Origin: Alphaproteobacteria bacterium
GTDB taxonomy: Bacteria > Pseudomonadota > Alphaproteobacteria > MPNO01 > UBA830
Length of the DNA: 64,000 nucleotides
Assembly: GCA_022822405.1 (NCBI GenBank)
Contig: JAJEBT010000097.1
Coordinates: forward strand, 37,850-101,849
Reading direction: 5' to 3'
Part shown: positions 9,898-20,311 of the stretch, piece after piece
How positions within the stretch are numbered: position 1 is the stretch's first letter
Layout of the letters: each line of letters begins with the position of its first letter
Notes under the pieces: model-generated
The model's database searches: none
What the model was told of the DNA's origin: nothing
The model's input: only the letters and a program-made list of their open reading frames with translations
Made by a program: the position numbers and the translations under genes

Positions 9898-10713
9898 TCA
9901 ACATTCGCCCTCGCCACCCTCCCGTTCGTGACGTGTCTGCTCGATCAGGCGGCGCGCCTCGTCGATGCTCGCGGCCGCTGCGGCCGCGAGAAGCCGCGTG
10001 TCGCCGGAGATCGTGGTCATGTTGAAACCCCAACCGATCATGCGCGCCGCGTAGGCCGGCGTGCCGCAATGTATGCCGGCGCGTATGCCTGCAGTCTTTG
10101 CCGCCCGGAGAATCTTGCGGATCACCTCGATCATTTCGGGTTCCTCGCGGTCGAACCCGGGTGCCAGCCGGCCGCGGGTGACACCGAGCGTAAGGTCGGA
10201 CGGCCCGACATAGATGCCGTCGAGGCCCGCAGTTGCGCAGATCGCCTCGACATTCTCGACTCCCTCCGCGGTCTCGATCATGGCGAAGGCGAGCATGTTG
10301 TCGTTTGCCTCCGACGCGTAGTCGCTTCCCGCCGTGAAGTTCACGCGTGTTGGGCCGAAACTCCGGTTTCCGAGCGGCGGATAGCGCATGCAGTCGACAA
10401 GCGCTGCCGCTTGCTCGGCGGTGTTGATCATCGGGCAGATCACGCCGTAGGCGCCGGCGTCGAGGACCTTCATGATGATGCCAGGCTCAAGCCAGGGGAC
10501 ACGCGTCATGGGCGTCACGCCGCTGGCTCTCAGCGCCTGCAGCATGCTCCGGGCATCGCCGTAATCGAGAAATCCGTGCTGGATGTCGATCGTGATGCTG
10601 TCGTAGCCCTGCTGTCCCATGATTTCGGCGCTGAACGCATTGCCGATCGACAGCCAGCCATTGATGGTGCCGTGCCCATCGGTCCATTTCCGTTTCAGCC
10701 CGTTGGGGATCAT
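9898..10713 (-). CDS. HpcH/HpaI aldolase family protein
   Basis: MIPNGLKRKWTDGHGTINGWLSIGNAFSAEIMGQQGYDSITIDIQHGFLDY...MIETAEGVENVEAICATAGLDGIYVGPSDL. Confidence 0.92.
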   Translation of the reverse strand: MIPNGLKRKWTDGHGTINGWLSIGNAFSAEIMGQQGYDSITIDIQHGFLDYGDARSMLQALRASGVTPMTRVPWLEPGIIMKVLDAGAYGVICPMINTAEQAAALVDCMRYPPLGNRSFGPTRVNFTAGSDYASEANDNMLAFAMIETAEGVENVEAICATAGLDGIYVGPSDLTLGVTRGRLAPGFDREEPEMIEVIRKILRAAKTAGIRAGIHCGTPAYAARMIGWGFNMTTISGDTRLLAAAAAASIDEARRLIEQTRHEREGGEGEC

Positions 10714-10970
10714 GTTCGCCTCATCGCCTTTTGAATGCCGCGTGCCCGGGCACCGCGGATCGGTGTCGGATGCCGTACGCGGCGGAATTGTAGGACGGGC
10801 CATGGCTGACGGGAATGTTGCCGTTTGGCGTGCGATGTCAATGGCGATCGCAAGACAGCGTCAAGTGCGACCGGGATTCTTCATCAGGCACCATCAGATT
10901 GTTGTGTAGAGGATCTCCTCGTTCTCGGAAGCCCGTTACGGAGTCCGGCGTTGAGACCAACGCCCTGTCC

Positions 10971-11789
10971 TTACTCTTGGATCGTCGACGCTGTGCCTGA
11001 GATCGTCCGATCAACACCCGCGGCATAGGTCGCCATCCTGCGCCATTCGAGGACGGCCTTTTCAAACTGGGGGCGTTCGCTGATGACGCTGTACCAACGC
11101 TGGACAGCCGGATAAGGCGTGAAATCATAGCCGCCGCCCGTCAACGTGGTGATCGTCGGAGCCCAGGAAATGTCCGCAAGCGTATAGGCGCCATCGACCA
11201 ACCACTCTCGATCCGTCAAGGCCCGGTTCATTTCCGCAAATGTTTCGTCAAGGAGCATGGTCGCTCCTGCCAGGTCGGCCTCGGAAAAGCTCTCACCCTG
11301 ACGGTGCTTGCCGTGGAAGGCCAGCAGATCTGGATCTTTTTGCAGTTTCCAGTAGAGGGTTTCCTCATCTTCGGTCTTTTTCACCAGCCTGGAGTTGATC
11401 TTGCTGTACTGAAATGTCTTGATCGCCGGCAAATGCATGTCACCCGACTTTTTCAGCCAGTGGTCGATCTCGGCCTGTTGACCGGCAGGTACCGACCGGA
11501 ACCCGGGCTCGGGAAATGCTTCTTCAAGATAGACGAGAATGTCATTGGATTCGACAACGACCGTGCCGTCATGGACAAGCGACGGAACAAGTCCTTTCGG
11601 GTTGATTCCGAAATATTCTTCGGAAATGTTTTCCTTTTTGCCAAGATCGATGTGATGGCTGGTCCAATCGAGGCGCTTTTCCTCAAGCAGCAGACGCACG
11701 CGGGCGGCACAGTTTGACCGGTTGGCGTGATAGAGGTGAAGCCCCTTGAGCGAGAGGACAGCTTCGTTGGTTGGAACTACGATTCCCAT
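10971..11789 (-). CDS. Glutathione S-transferase family protein
   Basis: LKGLHLYHANRSNCAARVRLLLEEKRLDWTSHHIDLGKKENISEEYFGINPKGLVPSLVHDGTVVVESNDILVYLE. Confidence 0.87.
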   Translation of the reverse strand: MGIVVPTNEAVLSLKGLHLYHANRSNCAARVRLLLEEKRLDWTSHHIDLGKKENISEEYFGINPKGLVPSLVHDGTVVVESNDILVYLEEAFPEPGFRSVPAGQQAEIDHWLKKSGDMHLPAIKTFQYSKINSRLVKKTEDEETLYWKLQKDPDLLAFHGKHRQGESFSEADLAGATMLLDETFAEMNRALTDREWLVDGAYTLADISWAPTITTLTGGGYDFTPYPAVQRWYSVISERPQFEKAVLEWRRMATYAAGVDRTISGTASTIQE

Positions 11790-12040
11790 TTGATCGATTC
11801 TCCCGCTTCGGATCTGCGATGGCTGTCATGCGTCAGCGTCCGGATAACCGAGACCGGTCCGAGTTTCACCTGTTTGGTGTCGAAGCGCAATTCCGTCAGA
11901 TGCTCAAGGGAAGGGATCACGCACCTGCCCCTCGAGCTACCAGGGAAGGTCAAGGGTGGGGTCGGCTTTCCGTCTGCCACCAGGGCCCGGGCGCAATGGG
12001 CAGACCATACGACAGTCCGAGGAGGGGCGCCCTCTCGCAT

Positions 12041-12868
12041 TCAGAATGCATGGGCGAAGGTTTCACGGTATTCCGCAAGTTTCTCGCGGAAGCCCGGTTC
12101 CGTTTCACGGCCCGCCCGCGCATGCGGAGAGTCTTCTGCAACCGCATTGCTCGGGAATTCATCGAGTTGCCGAATGCTCGGCCTGCTCGCCAAGCGATCC
12201 CACCAGGCTCTGGTCAGCGGATATGGCTCAAGCCAGAAGTCCAGAAACCGCACCATTTCGATCACCTTGATGAACGGGGCCAGGTTGGTCTCGGCCAGAG
12301 TGAAGCGGTCGCCCATCAGAAACGGCCGGTCATCTTCGAGGGCCTTTTCCATTCTGCGAAAGATCGTCTCAAAGGCACCGATTGCTCGCAGCACGTAAGG
12401 GGAGTCGAGGCCGTCCAGCAAGACCGACTTCTGGCGATACAGGCGATCAATATTGGGAACGTATTTCCAGCGTTTCATGAACTCTTCTCGCGGAATGGTC
12501 AGGCGAAACTTGGTGAGGAAATTGATTACTGCACAAGCTTCGAATCCACGCTCGTCAAAAAGCTTGATCCACTCTGCCATGTGAAAGCGCTCTATGGGAT
12601 CCTCGGGAGCAAGCGGCGGGTCGGCTTTCAGGGTGTCGATGTAGCTGCAAATGAGCGAAGACTCGCGTATCACGGCGCCGTTATGGACAAGTGTCGGAAC
12701 AGTTCCGTTGGGATTCATCGCCAAGTATGATGGCTTGAACTGGTCTCGGTTCATAAGAAGCATCTTGATAGGGGTCCAATCAGTAATGCCTTTTTCAGAA
12801 AGAGTGACTATGACACGATTCGAACATATTGAATCTGTCTCTTCAAGATAGTATATTTCCATTGTCAT
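12041..12868 (-). CDS. Glutathione S-transferase family protein
   Basis: MTMEIYYLEETDSICSNRVIVTLSEKGITDWTPIKMLLMNRDQFKPSYLAMNPNGTVPTLVHNGAVIRESSLICSYID. Confidence 0.87.
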   Translation of the reverse strand: MTMEIYYLEETDSICSNRVIVTLSEKGITDWTPIKMLLMNRDQFKPSYLAMNPNGTVPTLVHNGAVIRESSLICSYIDTLKADPPLAPEDPIERFHMAEWIKLFDERGFEACAVINFLTKFRLTIPREEFMKRWKYVPNIDRLYRQKSVLLDGLDSPYVLRAIGAFETIFRRMEKALEDDRPFLMGDRFTLAETNLAPFIKVIEMVRFLDFWLEPYPLTRAWWDRLASRPSIRQLDEFPSNAVAEDSPHARAGRETEPGFREKLAEYRETFAHAF

Positions 12869-13361
12869 TTTCTTCGTCCTCTTTGCTTTTCTGATATCGC
12901 ACGACAATCAGGGTGAGCCACTTCTCGACATTCGACCGGTGTCATGATCGCACCCCCACCCCGAGGGCGCAACCGGGAGTTTCCGGGTGGATGCCGGTCA
13001 TGGCAACGCGATAGGGTCGCCCCATCGACCTATAGAGGGAATGAGAAGGCGGCTTTTTGGTTACCTCCCCGGACCTGGGTGGGGCATTCACGGATGGCGA
13101 TGCGCTCAAGGCTGTCGTGGAAGCTGTGGACTTGCGTGGAGGAAGCTCGCGCAGTTGCCACATCGACAGGACCCCGGTCTGCTGGATGCCTGGATACCGG
13201 CGGATTCGCGCACATGCCTGGGCGCTGATAGTCTCTGTTCGACGGGACCTCGCCGAGGGCGTTGGCCGCACCTGCTGTCGGCGGCCGATCACCGGCAAGA
13301 ATGGCTCCGCTGGACATTTCCACACCGATTCGGCGCAGTGCCGTAGATCAAGGAGGGCCCG

Positions 13362-15014
13362 ATGAACGGAGCCGATGTCGTTGCCACTATTCTCGCGCGG
13401 GAAGGCACGGAGTTCCTGTCCTGCTATCCGCGCAATCCGCTGATAGAAGCCTGCGCTAAACTGGATATCCGTCCCATCCTCTGCCGCCAGGAACGGGTCG
13501 GTGTCGGGATCGCCGACGGCTACACGCGCGTCCGGCGCGGCCGCGTCAACGGCGTGTTTGCGGTCCAGCAGGGTCCTGGAATTGAAAACGCCTTTGCCGG
13601 GGTCGCCCAGGCCCATGCCGAAAACGTTCCGATCCTCATCCTTCCGGCCGGAGCAGGGCTCGACCGCCAGTACCGACATCCGACGTTCAGCGCGGCCGAT
13701 GTCTTCGCACCGGTCACCAAATGGGCTGCCCGCATCCACGATGCGGCCGAGATTCCGGATGCGCTGCGCCAAGCCTATCATGCCCTGCGTACCGGCAAGG
13801 GAGGACCTGTGCTCGTCGAGATCCCGGCCGAGGTCTGGGAACAGGAATTCGACGGAGAGGTCGACTACATGCCCGTCGAGGCACTGGCCGCGGCACCCGA
13901 CCCGGCAGCGGTAGCCCGCGCCGTCGACATGCTGCTTGAAGCGGAGCACCCTCTCCTTTGGGCCGGCCAGGGGGTCCTCTATGCGGACGCCAGCGACGAG
14001 CTGATGGAGCTCGCCGAGTTCCTTCCTGCGCCGGTCATGACCACGAATCCCGGCAAGAGCGCGTTTCCCGAGAACCATCCCCTGGCGGTCGGGGCGAGCA
14101 CGCGGTCGCGGCCACGCATGCTGGTCGAGATGATGAAGCGGGCCGATGTCGTGCTCGCTGTCGGATCGAGCCTGACCAGGACTCCCTTCGGTCCCATGAT
14201 TCCGCCCGACAAGCGCATCATCCATGCGACCAACGATCCGGCGGACATCAACAAGGACTACCGGGTGGATCATGGCGTGGTCGGTGACGCGAAACTCGTG
14301 CTTGCCATGCTCGGCGCCGAAATACGGTCGCGGAAGGAAGGGAGCCCGCCGGCCGCGGCCATGGAGCGGCTCGCCGGCGAAATCGCGGCAGTGCGTGCGG
14401 TCTGGCTCGGGGACTGGGAAGCGCAGCTGCGGTCCGACGAGGTTCCGATCAACCAGTACCGCCTGATTGCGGACCTCATGGACGCGGTGGATCCGGACGA
14501 GGTCATCATCACGCATGACTCGGGTGGGCCGCGCGAGCAGTTACTGCCGTTCTGGCAGGCCACGGCGCCTCTCGGCTATCTCGGCTGGGGCAAGTCCACC
14601 CAGCTCGGCTACGGCCTCGGCCTGAACATGGGCGCCAGGCTGGCGGCGCCGGACAAGCTCTGCATCAACGTGATGGGGGATGCTGCCATCGGCATGACGG
14701 GGATGGATCTCGAGACGGCAGCGCGGAACGGGATCGGGACGCTGACGATCGTCTTCAACAACGGGGTGATGGCGGCAGAACGGGATGTCCTGAAGACATC
14801 GACCGCCAAATACGGCGCGCTGACCGTCAGCGGCAACTACGCGATGGTGGCCGAGGGGCTCGGCGTCGCCGCGGCTAGGGTCGAAACCCCCGACGCCTTC
14901 CGTCCGGCTCTCGAGGAAGCGAGAAAGGTCACCGAATCGGACCGGCCGTTTCTTATCGAGTGCCTGGTCAAGGAGGGTTACGACTTCTCACGCGAGCATC
15001 TTGAGGGGCTGTGA
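13362..15014 (+). CDS. Thiamine pyrophosphate-requiring enzyme (acetolactate synthase-like large subunit)
   Basis: MNGADVVATILAREGTEFLSCYPRNPLIEAC..CRQERVGVGIADGYTRV (conserved Glu), GDAAIGMTGMDLETAARNGIGTLTIVFNN TPP motif. Confidence 0.9.
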   Translation: MNGADVVATILAREGTEFLSCYPRNPLIEACAKLDIRPILCRQERVGVGIADGYTRVRRGRVNGVFAVQQGPGIENAFAGVAQAHAENVPILILPAGAGLDRQYRHPTFSAADVFAPVTKWAARIHDAAEIPDALRQAYHALRTGKGGPVLVEIPAEVWEQEFDGEVDYMPVEALAAAPDPAAVARAVDMLLEAEHPLLWAGQGVLYADASDELMELAEFLPAPVMTTNPGKSAFPENHPLAVGASTRSRPRMLVEMMKRADVVLAVGSSLTRTPFGPMIPPDKRIIHATNDPADINKDYRVDHGVVGDAKLVLAMLGAEIRSRKEGSPPAAAMERLAGEIAAVRAVWLGDWEAQLRSDEVPINQYRLIADLMDAVDPDEVIITHDSGGPREQLLPFWQATAPLGYLGWGKSTQLGYGLGLNMGARLAAPDKLCINVMGDAAIGMTGMDLETAARNGIGTLTIVFNNGVMAAERDVLKTSTAKYGALTVSGNYAMVAEGLGVAAARVETPDAFRPALEEARKVTESDRPFLIECLVKEGYDFSREHLEGL

Positions 15015-15114
15015 GCGTTCCGCTCCGGCGCGGTTTCCAGACGCGTCCGCGATCGGATAGAGTGCCGCGCCGCCGGAGTTGTTCCGGCGCAGCGACCACT
15101 GGAGGAATGAGCAG

Positions 15115-15663
15115 ATGGCGCGACTAGGCCCGCCGCAACCGTCGGACTACAACGAAGACCAGCAGCGTATTGCAGACTCGATCACGTCCAGCCGCGGTTC
15201 CATCCGCGGGCCGTTCGGCCCTTGGCTCCATGCGCCGGGGCTGGCTGACCCTGCCCAGCAGACGGGCGCCTATCTGCGTTTCGGTACCGAGATGTCCGAC
15301 GGGCTCCGCGAAATCGCGATCTGCACGGTGGCGCGCCACTGGCAGGCCAACTTCGAGTGGTACGCACATGCGCCGCTGGCGGAGAAGGCGGGAATATCGG
15401 CGGCGGCGATCGAGAAACTGAGGACGGGTGCAACGCCCGAACCGCTTTCGCCCGACGAGAGGCTGGTTCATGAACTCGCCAAGGAGATCGTCGAAACCGG
15501 ACACCTTTCCGACGAATCCTACGCGTTCGGCCGCGAACTTCTCGGCGACGCGGGCATGGTCGATCTCGTAGGGCTCTGCGGATATTACAGCCTCGTGTCG
15601 TTCACCCTCAACGTGTTCGATGTGGCGGTTCCCGACGGTGAGCCCCCGTTCACGAAGGGCTGA
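15115..15663 (+). CDS. Carboxymuconolactone decarboxylase/AhpD-like family protein
   Basis: LREIAICTVARHWQANFEWYAHAPLAEKAGISAAAIEKLRTG. Confidence 0.85.
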   Translation: MARLGPPQPSDYNEDQQRIADSITSSRGSIRGPFGPWLHAPGLADPAQQTGAYLRFGTEMSDGLREIAICTVARHWQANFEWYAHAPLAEKAGISAAAIEKLRTGATPEPLSPDERLVHELAKEIVETGHLSDESYAFGRELLGDAGMVDLVGLCGYYSLVSFTLNVFDVAVPDGEPPFTKG

Positions 15664-15678
15664 CGGTCGCCGCGGCAC

Positions 15679-16467
15679 CTACGTGCCGCGGAAGCGCGGT
15701 TCCCGTTTCTCGAAGAAGGCGGCCATGCCTTCGCGGTGATCTTCCGAGAGCACCAGTCCCGACTGCGCCAGGCGCTCGATGTCGCGGCCGGTGTGCATGT
15801 CGGCATTGACGCACATGTTGACGACGTGTTTGGCCATGCCCATGGCGAACGGGGAGTTCTTGAGAAGCCGCTCGGCGCGCGCATAGACCCGCTGCATCAG
15901 TTCACCTTCCCGGCAGACCTCGCTGATCAGGCCGATGCGCCGCGCCTCGGCGGCATTGATCGGGTCAGCGGAGATGATCAGCTCCTTGGTCTTCGCGAGG
16001 CCGACATGGTGAATCATGCGGTTGCAGGCGCCGGATGCCGGGATCGCGCCGAGCTGGTTCTCGATCAGGCAGAAGGTCGCGTTCTCGTCGGCGACCGTAA
16101 TGTCGCACGACAGCGCGAGTTCCACGCCGCCGCCGTAGCAGAGCCCGTTCACCGCGGCGATGACCGGGACCTCGAGCGCCTCGAGATCGTCGAAGGCCTG
16201 ATGGGCCTGGCGGTAGTAGAAACGAAACGCCGGCGGCTTGAGCCTGTCGCTTCCGAGCATCGACAGGTCGACGCCCGAGGAGAACGCCCGTCCCCGGCCG
16301 GTGATCACCAGCACCCGTACCTTTTCGTTGAACGCGCAATGTGCGATCACGTCGCGCCATTCGTCGAACATCTTGCGGGTGAAGCTGTTGAGACGTTCCG
16401 GGCGGTTGAGCGTCATCGTCGCTATGCCGTCCTCGCGCAGGTCGAATTCGATCTCGGTGTAGTCCAT
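15679..16467 (-). CDS. Enoyl-CoA hydratase/isomerase family protein
   Basis: MDYTEIEFDLREDGIATMTLNRPERLNSFTRKMFDEWRDVIAHC...VITGRGRAFSSGVDLSML. Confidence 0.92.
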   Translation of the reverse strand: MDYTEIEFDLREDGIATMTLNRPERLNSFTRKMFDEWRDVIAHCAFNEKVRVLVITGRGRAFSSGVDLSMLGSDRLKPPAFRFYYRQAHQAFDDLEALEVPVIAAVNGLCYGGGVELALSCDITVADENATFCLIENQLGAIPASGACNRMIHHVGLAKTKELIISADPINAAEARRIGLISEVCREGELMQRVYARAERLLKNSPFAMGMAKHVVNMCVNADMHTGRDIERLAQSGLVLSEDHREGMAAFFEKREPRFRGT

Positions 16468-16539
16468 GGGCTTCTCCTCAGGTCTGTGGGCGGCGCATGG
16501 TAGAAGACCGGCCAGCGTCGGAAAAGGCTGCCGGACCAC

Positions 16540-18165
16540 TTGCCATGTGCCGGCGTTGAGGCAACTATCCCCGTGAACATCGGGGGAGGCCGTCACTTGT
16601 ACACCGCATCGCGCATACTGGAGCGCGCGGTCCTGTTCTTTCCGGAGCGTCCCGCACTGGTGGATGGAGACGTGCGGCTGACTTATCGCCAGCTGGGCGG
16701 CCGCGTGCACCGGCTTGCCAATGCCCTTCGCGGGCTCGGGCTGGAGCGCGGCGATCGCGTTGCCGTGCTCGATCACAATTCGCACCGCTACGCCGAGGCC
16801 TATTACGCGTGCGCGCTCGCGGGATTCGCGTTCCTGCCGCTCAATTCGCGGCTGGCGCCGCCCGAGCTCGCATACATCTTCAACGACTCGGACGCGCGGG
16901 CGCTCCTGCTGTCGGAGCCGTTCGGCGGCCTCCTTGAGGAGGTGCGGTCGGAAGCGCCCTCGCTCGAGTTCCTCGTCGGGCTCGACATCGATCCCTGTCC
17001 GGCCGGCGTTGCCGACTACGAGGCCCTGATCGGCGCTGCCTCCGACCGGTTCGTCGAACCGGGAGGTGGCCTCGACGACGTCATGCAGATCTACTACACG
17101 TCGGGCACGACCGGCGATCCCAAGGGCGTCTGCCTGACCAACGCCAACGTGTTCTGCTGCGGCCTCGACTGCATCGGCACCATGGATTTCCGGCTGGGCA
17201 GCATCTGGCTGCACTGCGCGCCGATGTTCCATCTCGCTGACGCCGTTGCGTTCTGGGCCGTGCCCATGGTTGGCGGCACGCAGGTCTGCGTGCAGTTCCG
17301 GCCCGATGAGGCGCTGCGGCTGATCGAGTCGGAACGTGTCACCATTACGTCGCTGCCGGCCACCCTGATCGCGATGATCGCCAACCACGGTGGCGTCGCA
17401 GATTACGATCTTTCGAGCCTCACCCAGATCATGTATGGCGGTTCACCGACGCCGATCGGGGTGCTCCGGAAGGCGGAGGAATTTTTTCCGTCCAGCCTCC
17501 TTCTGCATACCTACGGCATCACCGAGACGGCCGGACTCGCCTGCTGCCTGCACCCCTCGGAACACGACCTTTCGGTTCCGGATGGCGGCATCCACCGCGC
17601 GGGCTCATGCGGGCCGCCGACGCCGCTGATCGATCTCCGCGTCGTCGATGACGGCGGCAACGACCTGCCTGTCGGCACCGTTGGCGAGGTGCTGTGCGGC
17701 GGGCCCAAGGTCATGAAGGGGTACTGGCGCCGCCCCGATCTGACGTCCGAGGTCCTCCGCGACGGCTGGTACAGCACCGGCGACATGGGCTATCTCGACG
17801 ACACCGGGCATCTCTATCTGGTTGACCGCAAGAAGGACATGATCATCACCGGCGCCGAGAACGTCTATTCGGTCGAGATCGAGAACCTGCTCTCGACCCA
17901 TCCTGCGGTGCTTGAAACCGCTGTCTTCGGGATCCCCCACGAGCTGTGGGGTGAACAGGTCCACGCGATCGTTGTCAAGCGCGGCGGCCACGAGGATATC
18001 TCGGCAGCCGAGATCCTCGAGTTCTGTCGCGGCCGGATCGCCGGTTACAAGATTCCGAAGTCGCTGGATTTCGTCGACGGCCCTCTGCCGACAACCGGGC
18101 CCGGCAAGGTCGCCAAGCGCCGCCTGCGCGATCCCTACTGGGAGGGGACGAACCGACGCGTCTGA
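16540..18165 (+). CDS. Acyl-CoA synthetase (AMP-forming)
   Basis: YYTSGTTGDPKGVCLTNANV, YGITETAGLA, STGDMGYLD; start may instead be GTG at 16573. Confidence 0.9.
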   Translation: MPCAGVEATIPVNIGGGRHLYTASRILERAVLFFPERPALVDGDVRLTYRQLGGRVHRLANALRGLGLERGDRVAVLDHNSHRYAEAYYACALAGFAFLPLNSRLAPPELAYIFNDSDARALLLSEPFGGLLEEVRSEAPSLEFLVGLDIDPCPAGVADYEALIGAASDRFVEPGGGLDDVMQIYYTSGTTGDPKGVCLTNANVFCCGLDCIGTMDFRLGSIWLHCAPMFHLADAVAFWAVPMVGGTQVCVQFRPDEALRLIESERVTITSLPATLIAMIANHGGVADYDLSSLTQIMYGGSPTPIGVLRKAEEFFPSSLLLHTYGITETAGLACCLHPSEHDLSVPDGGIHRAGSCGPPTPLIDLRVVDDGGNDLPVGTVGEVLCGGPKVMKGYWRRPDLTSEVLRDGWYSTGDMGYLDDTGHLYLVDRKKDMIITGAENVYSVEIENLLSTHPAVLETAVFGIPHELWGEQVHAIVVKRGGHEDISAAEILEFCRGRIAGYKIPKSLDFVDGPLPTTGPGKVAKRRLRDPYWEGTNRRV

Positions 18166-18196
18166 GGACGCCGTCGACCCGCAACAGGAAACCGCC

Positions 18197-19222
18197 ATGG
18201 CTGATTTCGTTCGCAACGCATGGTACGCGGCCTGCTGGTCCGATGAGTTGACGGGTGGCCCGGCCGCAAGACGGATTCTGGACGAGGACGTCGCGCTCTA
18301 CCGGACCGCGTCCGGTCGCGCCGCTGCGGTCGAGGACTGCTGTCCCCACCGCTTCGCGCCGCTATCCTTCGGCTCGGTCGAGGGAGAGAACATTGTTTGC
18401 GGCTACCACGGGATGAGTTTCGCCCTTGATGGCGCCTGCACCGCCATTCCGGGCCAGCGGAACGTTCCGTCCCGCGCGCGGGTCCGCGCATTCCCGGTCG
18501 TCGAGAAGCACCGGCTCGTCTGGGTCTGGACCGGCGCAGCCGAGCGTGCTGACCCGAACCTTGTTCCGGATGTGCACTGGATCGGCGATCCGGGCTGGAC
18601 CTCGGTGACCGGAACCATGCGCTACGACTGCAACTGGATCCTGCTGGTCGACAACCTGATCGACCTTTCCCACACCGCCTTCGTTCACAAGTCGACGATC
18701 GGTACCGACGATGTGGCGGCCACGGAGGTGACGGCGGTGCGGGAAGGCAATATCGTTACCGTCACGCGCCTGATGAACGATACCGAGCCGTCGGTGTTCT
18801 ATCGCAAGGTCGGCGGGTTCGAGGGCAAGATCGACCGCTGGCACAGGATCTGGCTCGAACCGCCCTCGACCGTGGTCATCGACGCCGGTGGAGTCCCGGC
18901 GGGCACCGGGGACAGGAGCCGTGGCATCGATACCCGAGTCATCAGCATGCTGACGCCGGTGGGCAATAGCGCCGTTGACCAGCTCTGGGCGTTCTCTCGC
19001 GATTTCAGACTGGATGATGCCGGCGTCGACGACACGATAGCCCGTTCGATAGACGTGACCTTCAACGAGGACCGGGCCATTCTTGCCGGACAGCAGAGGA
19101 ACGCCGAGGCGCGGCCTGACCAGGGGATGCTGAACAACGCCGCCGATGCCGGCGTCGTTCATGCGCGCCGTATCATCGACGAGTTTCTCGCAGCCGAGAG
19201 GGCGCAAGAAACCGGCCGCTGA
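18197..19222 (+). CDS. Rieske [2Fe-2S] oxygenase (VanA-type demethylase alpha subunit-like)
   Basis: MADFVRNAWYAACWSDELTGGPAARRILDEDVALYR..CCPHRFAPLSFGSVEGENIVCGYHGMSF; LVDNLIDLSHTAFVH iron-site region. Confidence 0.9.
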   Translation: MADFVRNAWYAACWSDELTGGPAARRILDEDVALYRTASGRAAAVEDCCPHRFAPLSFGSVEGENIVCGYHGMSFALDGACTAIPGQRNVPSRARVRAFPVVEKHRLVWVWTGAAERADPNLVPDVHWIGDPGWTSVTGTMRYDCNWILLVDNLIDLSHTAFVHKSTIGTDDVAATEVTAVREGNIVTVTRLMNDTEPSVFYRKVGGFEGKIDRWHRIWLEPPSTVVIDAGGVPAGTGDRSRGIDTRVISMLTPVGNSAVDQLWAFSRDFRLDDAGVDDTIARSIDVTFNEDRAILAGQQRNAEARPDQGMLNNAADAGVVHARRIIDEFLAAERAQETGR

Positions 19223-19376
19223 CGGTCGCACAGCCTCGGCAGTCTTCCAGCGAAGATAAGCAGGCGGAGTCCGGCGCAGGATCCGGAGTCCGCAACATGC
19301 AGCGCCGCCCGACGGCTCCGGTCACCGGTCCGTCCCGCGGCCGATGCCGGCGTCGATGCGGCGGCGCTTGGTGTCG

Positions 19377-19408
19377 GCGCCCCGCCAGCCATTCGGGAGG
19401 CGGGGCGC
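19377..19408 (-). terminator. GC-rich hairpin downstream of cold-shock gene
   Basis: GCGCCCCGCC...GGCGGGGCGC 10-bp perfect arms just past the csp stop codon. Confidence 0.6.
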
Positions 19409-19415
19409 AGGCGGA

Positions 19416-19625
19416 TCAGTCGATTGCCTGCAGCTGGTCCGCCGCTTCGCGACCGTCGCGGCTCGGAACCAGTTCGAAACGGATCTTCTGTCCCTCTTGC
19501 AGCCCGGTAAGGCCTGCACGCTCAACGGCGGAAATATGCACGAACGCGTCCTTGCCGCCGCCTTCAGGCTCGATGAATCCGAACCCCTTTGCGGCATTGA
19601 ACCATTTTACGGTGCCTGTCGGCAT
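19416..19625 (-). CDS. Cold-shock protein (CspA family)
   Basis: [52 protein letters not shown]. Confidence 0.97.
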   Translation of the reverse strand: MPTGTVKWFNAAKGFGFIEPEGGGKDAFVHISAVERAGLTGLQEGQKIRFELVPSRDGREAADQLQAID

Positions 19626-19783
19626 AGCTACTTCTCCATACAGTGTGCGGTGCCGGATCCGGAATCCGCACGGTCTCGATCATCCTGTCCGGGTGCAGCT
19701 TGTCGCGTCGCGAGACGTCGAAGAGTACGCCAGGGCAGTCACACGGCGACATAATAGCCCGTTTGCCACCGCAAACGCAATCA

Positions 19784-19807
19784 CCAAAGTTGTGGCCAAA
19801 GTTGTGG
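19784..19807. repeat. Perfect tandem 12-bp direct repeat CCAAAGTTGTGG x2
   Basis: ccaaagttgtgg|ccaaagttgtgg read directly; about 160 nt upstream of the csp start codon, just past the 3' end of the trmO-like gene. Confidence 0.85.
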
Positions 19808-19843
19808 CGCGGTTCCAGAGCCGCACGAGTTCCGATGCAGCCC

Positions 19844-20308
19844 TTACCAGTAACCGGCCATGAGCTCCTTCGACCAGTCCGGTTCGGCGACGTCGCCTCG
19901 CGGCTCGAACCCGGTCATGTAGGGCTTGATGTCGATCACAGGGGTGCCGTCGACGGCGTCCAGCCCCTGCACATGCAGCCGTCGCCCCTCGACACCGAGG
20001 ATGCGGCAGGTCGTCACGCCGACCCGGTTGGGCCGGTTCTTGCCGCGCTGCGCAAAGATGCCGACCAGCGGCCAGTCCCTGTTATTGCGCGGATGGCGGG
20101 CGCCCCATTCGATGGTCGCCGGATCGACCTGGTCGAAGTGGAACACGATCACGGCGTGGGAAAACTGGTCGAGGCTCGACAGCGCCGTCTCGTCGAGGCG
20201 CCGGTCGAGTTCGATCCAGGCCTCGATCCCGCCCCAGTTGTCGTTGATGACCTCGGCACGGCCGCCGCACACGGTGCCGATTGCCTCAAGTTCTATTTGT
20301 GCGCCCAT
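19844..20308 (-). CDS. TrmO/TsaA (UPF0066) family, tRNA (N6-threonylcarbamoyladenosine37-N6)-methyltransferase-like
   Basis: GIFAQRGKNRPNRVGVTTCRILGVEGRRLHVQGLDAVDGTPVIDIKPYM signature. Confidence 0.88.
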   Translation of the reverse strand: MGAQIELEAIGTVCGGRAEVINDNWGGIEAWIELDRRLDETALSSLDQFSHAVIVFHFDQVDPATIEWGARHPRNNRDWPLVGIFAQRGKNRPNRVGVTTCRILGVEGRRLHVQGLDAVDGTPVIDIKPYMTGFEPRGDVAEPDWSKELMAGYW

Positions 20309-20311
20309 CCT

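Noticed and set aside
15736-16503. 255-aa ORF opposite the enoyl-CoA hydratase
   Set aside because: Shadow ORF; reverse strand encodes a clear crotonase
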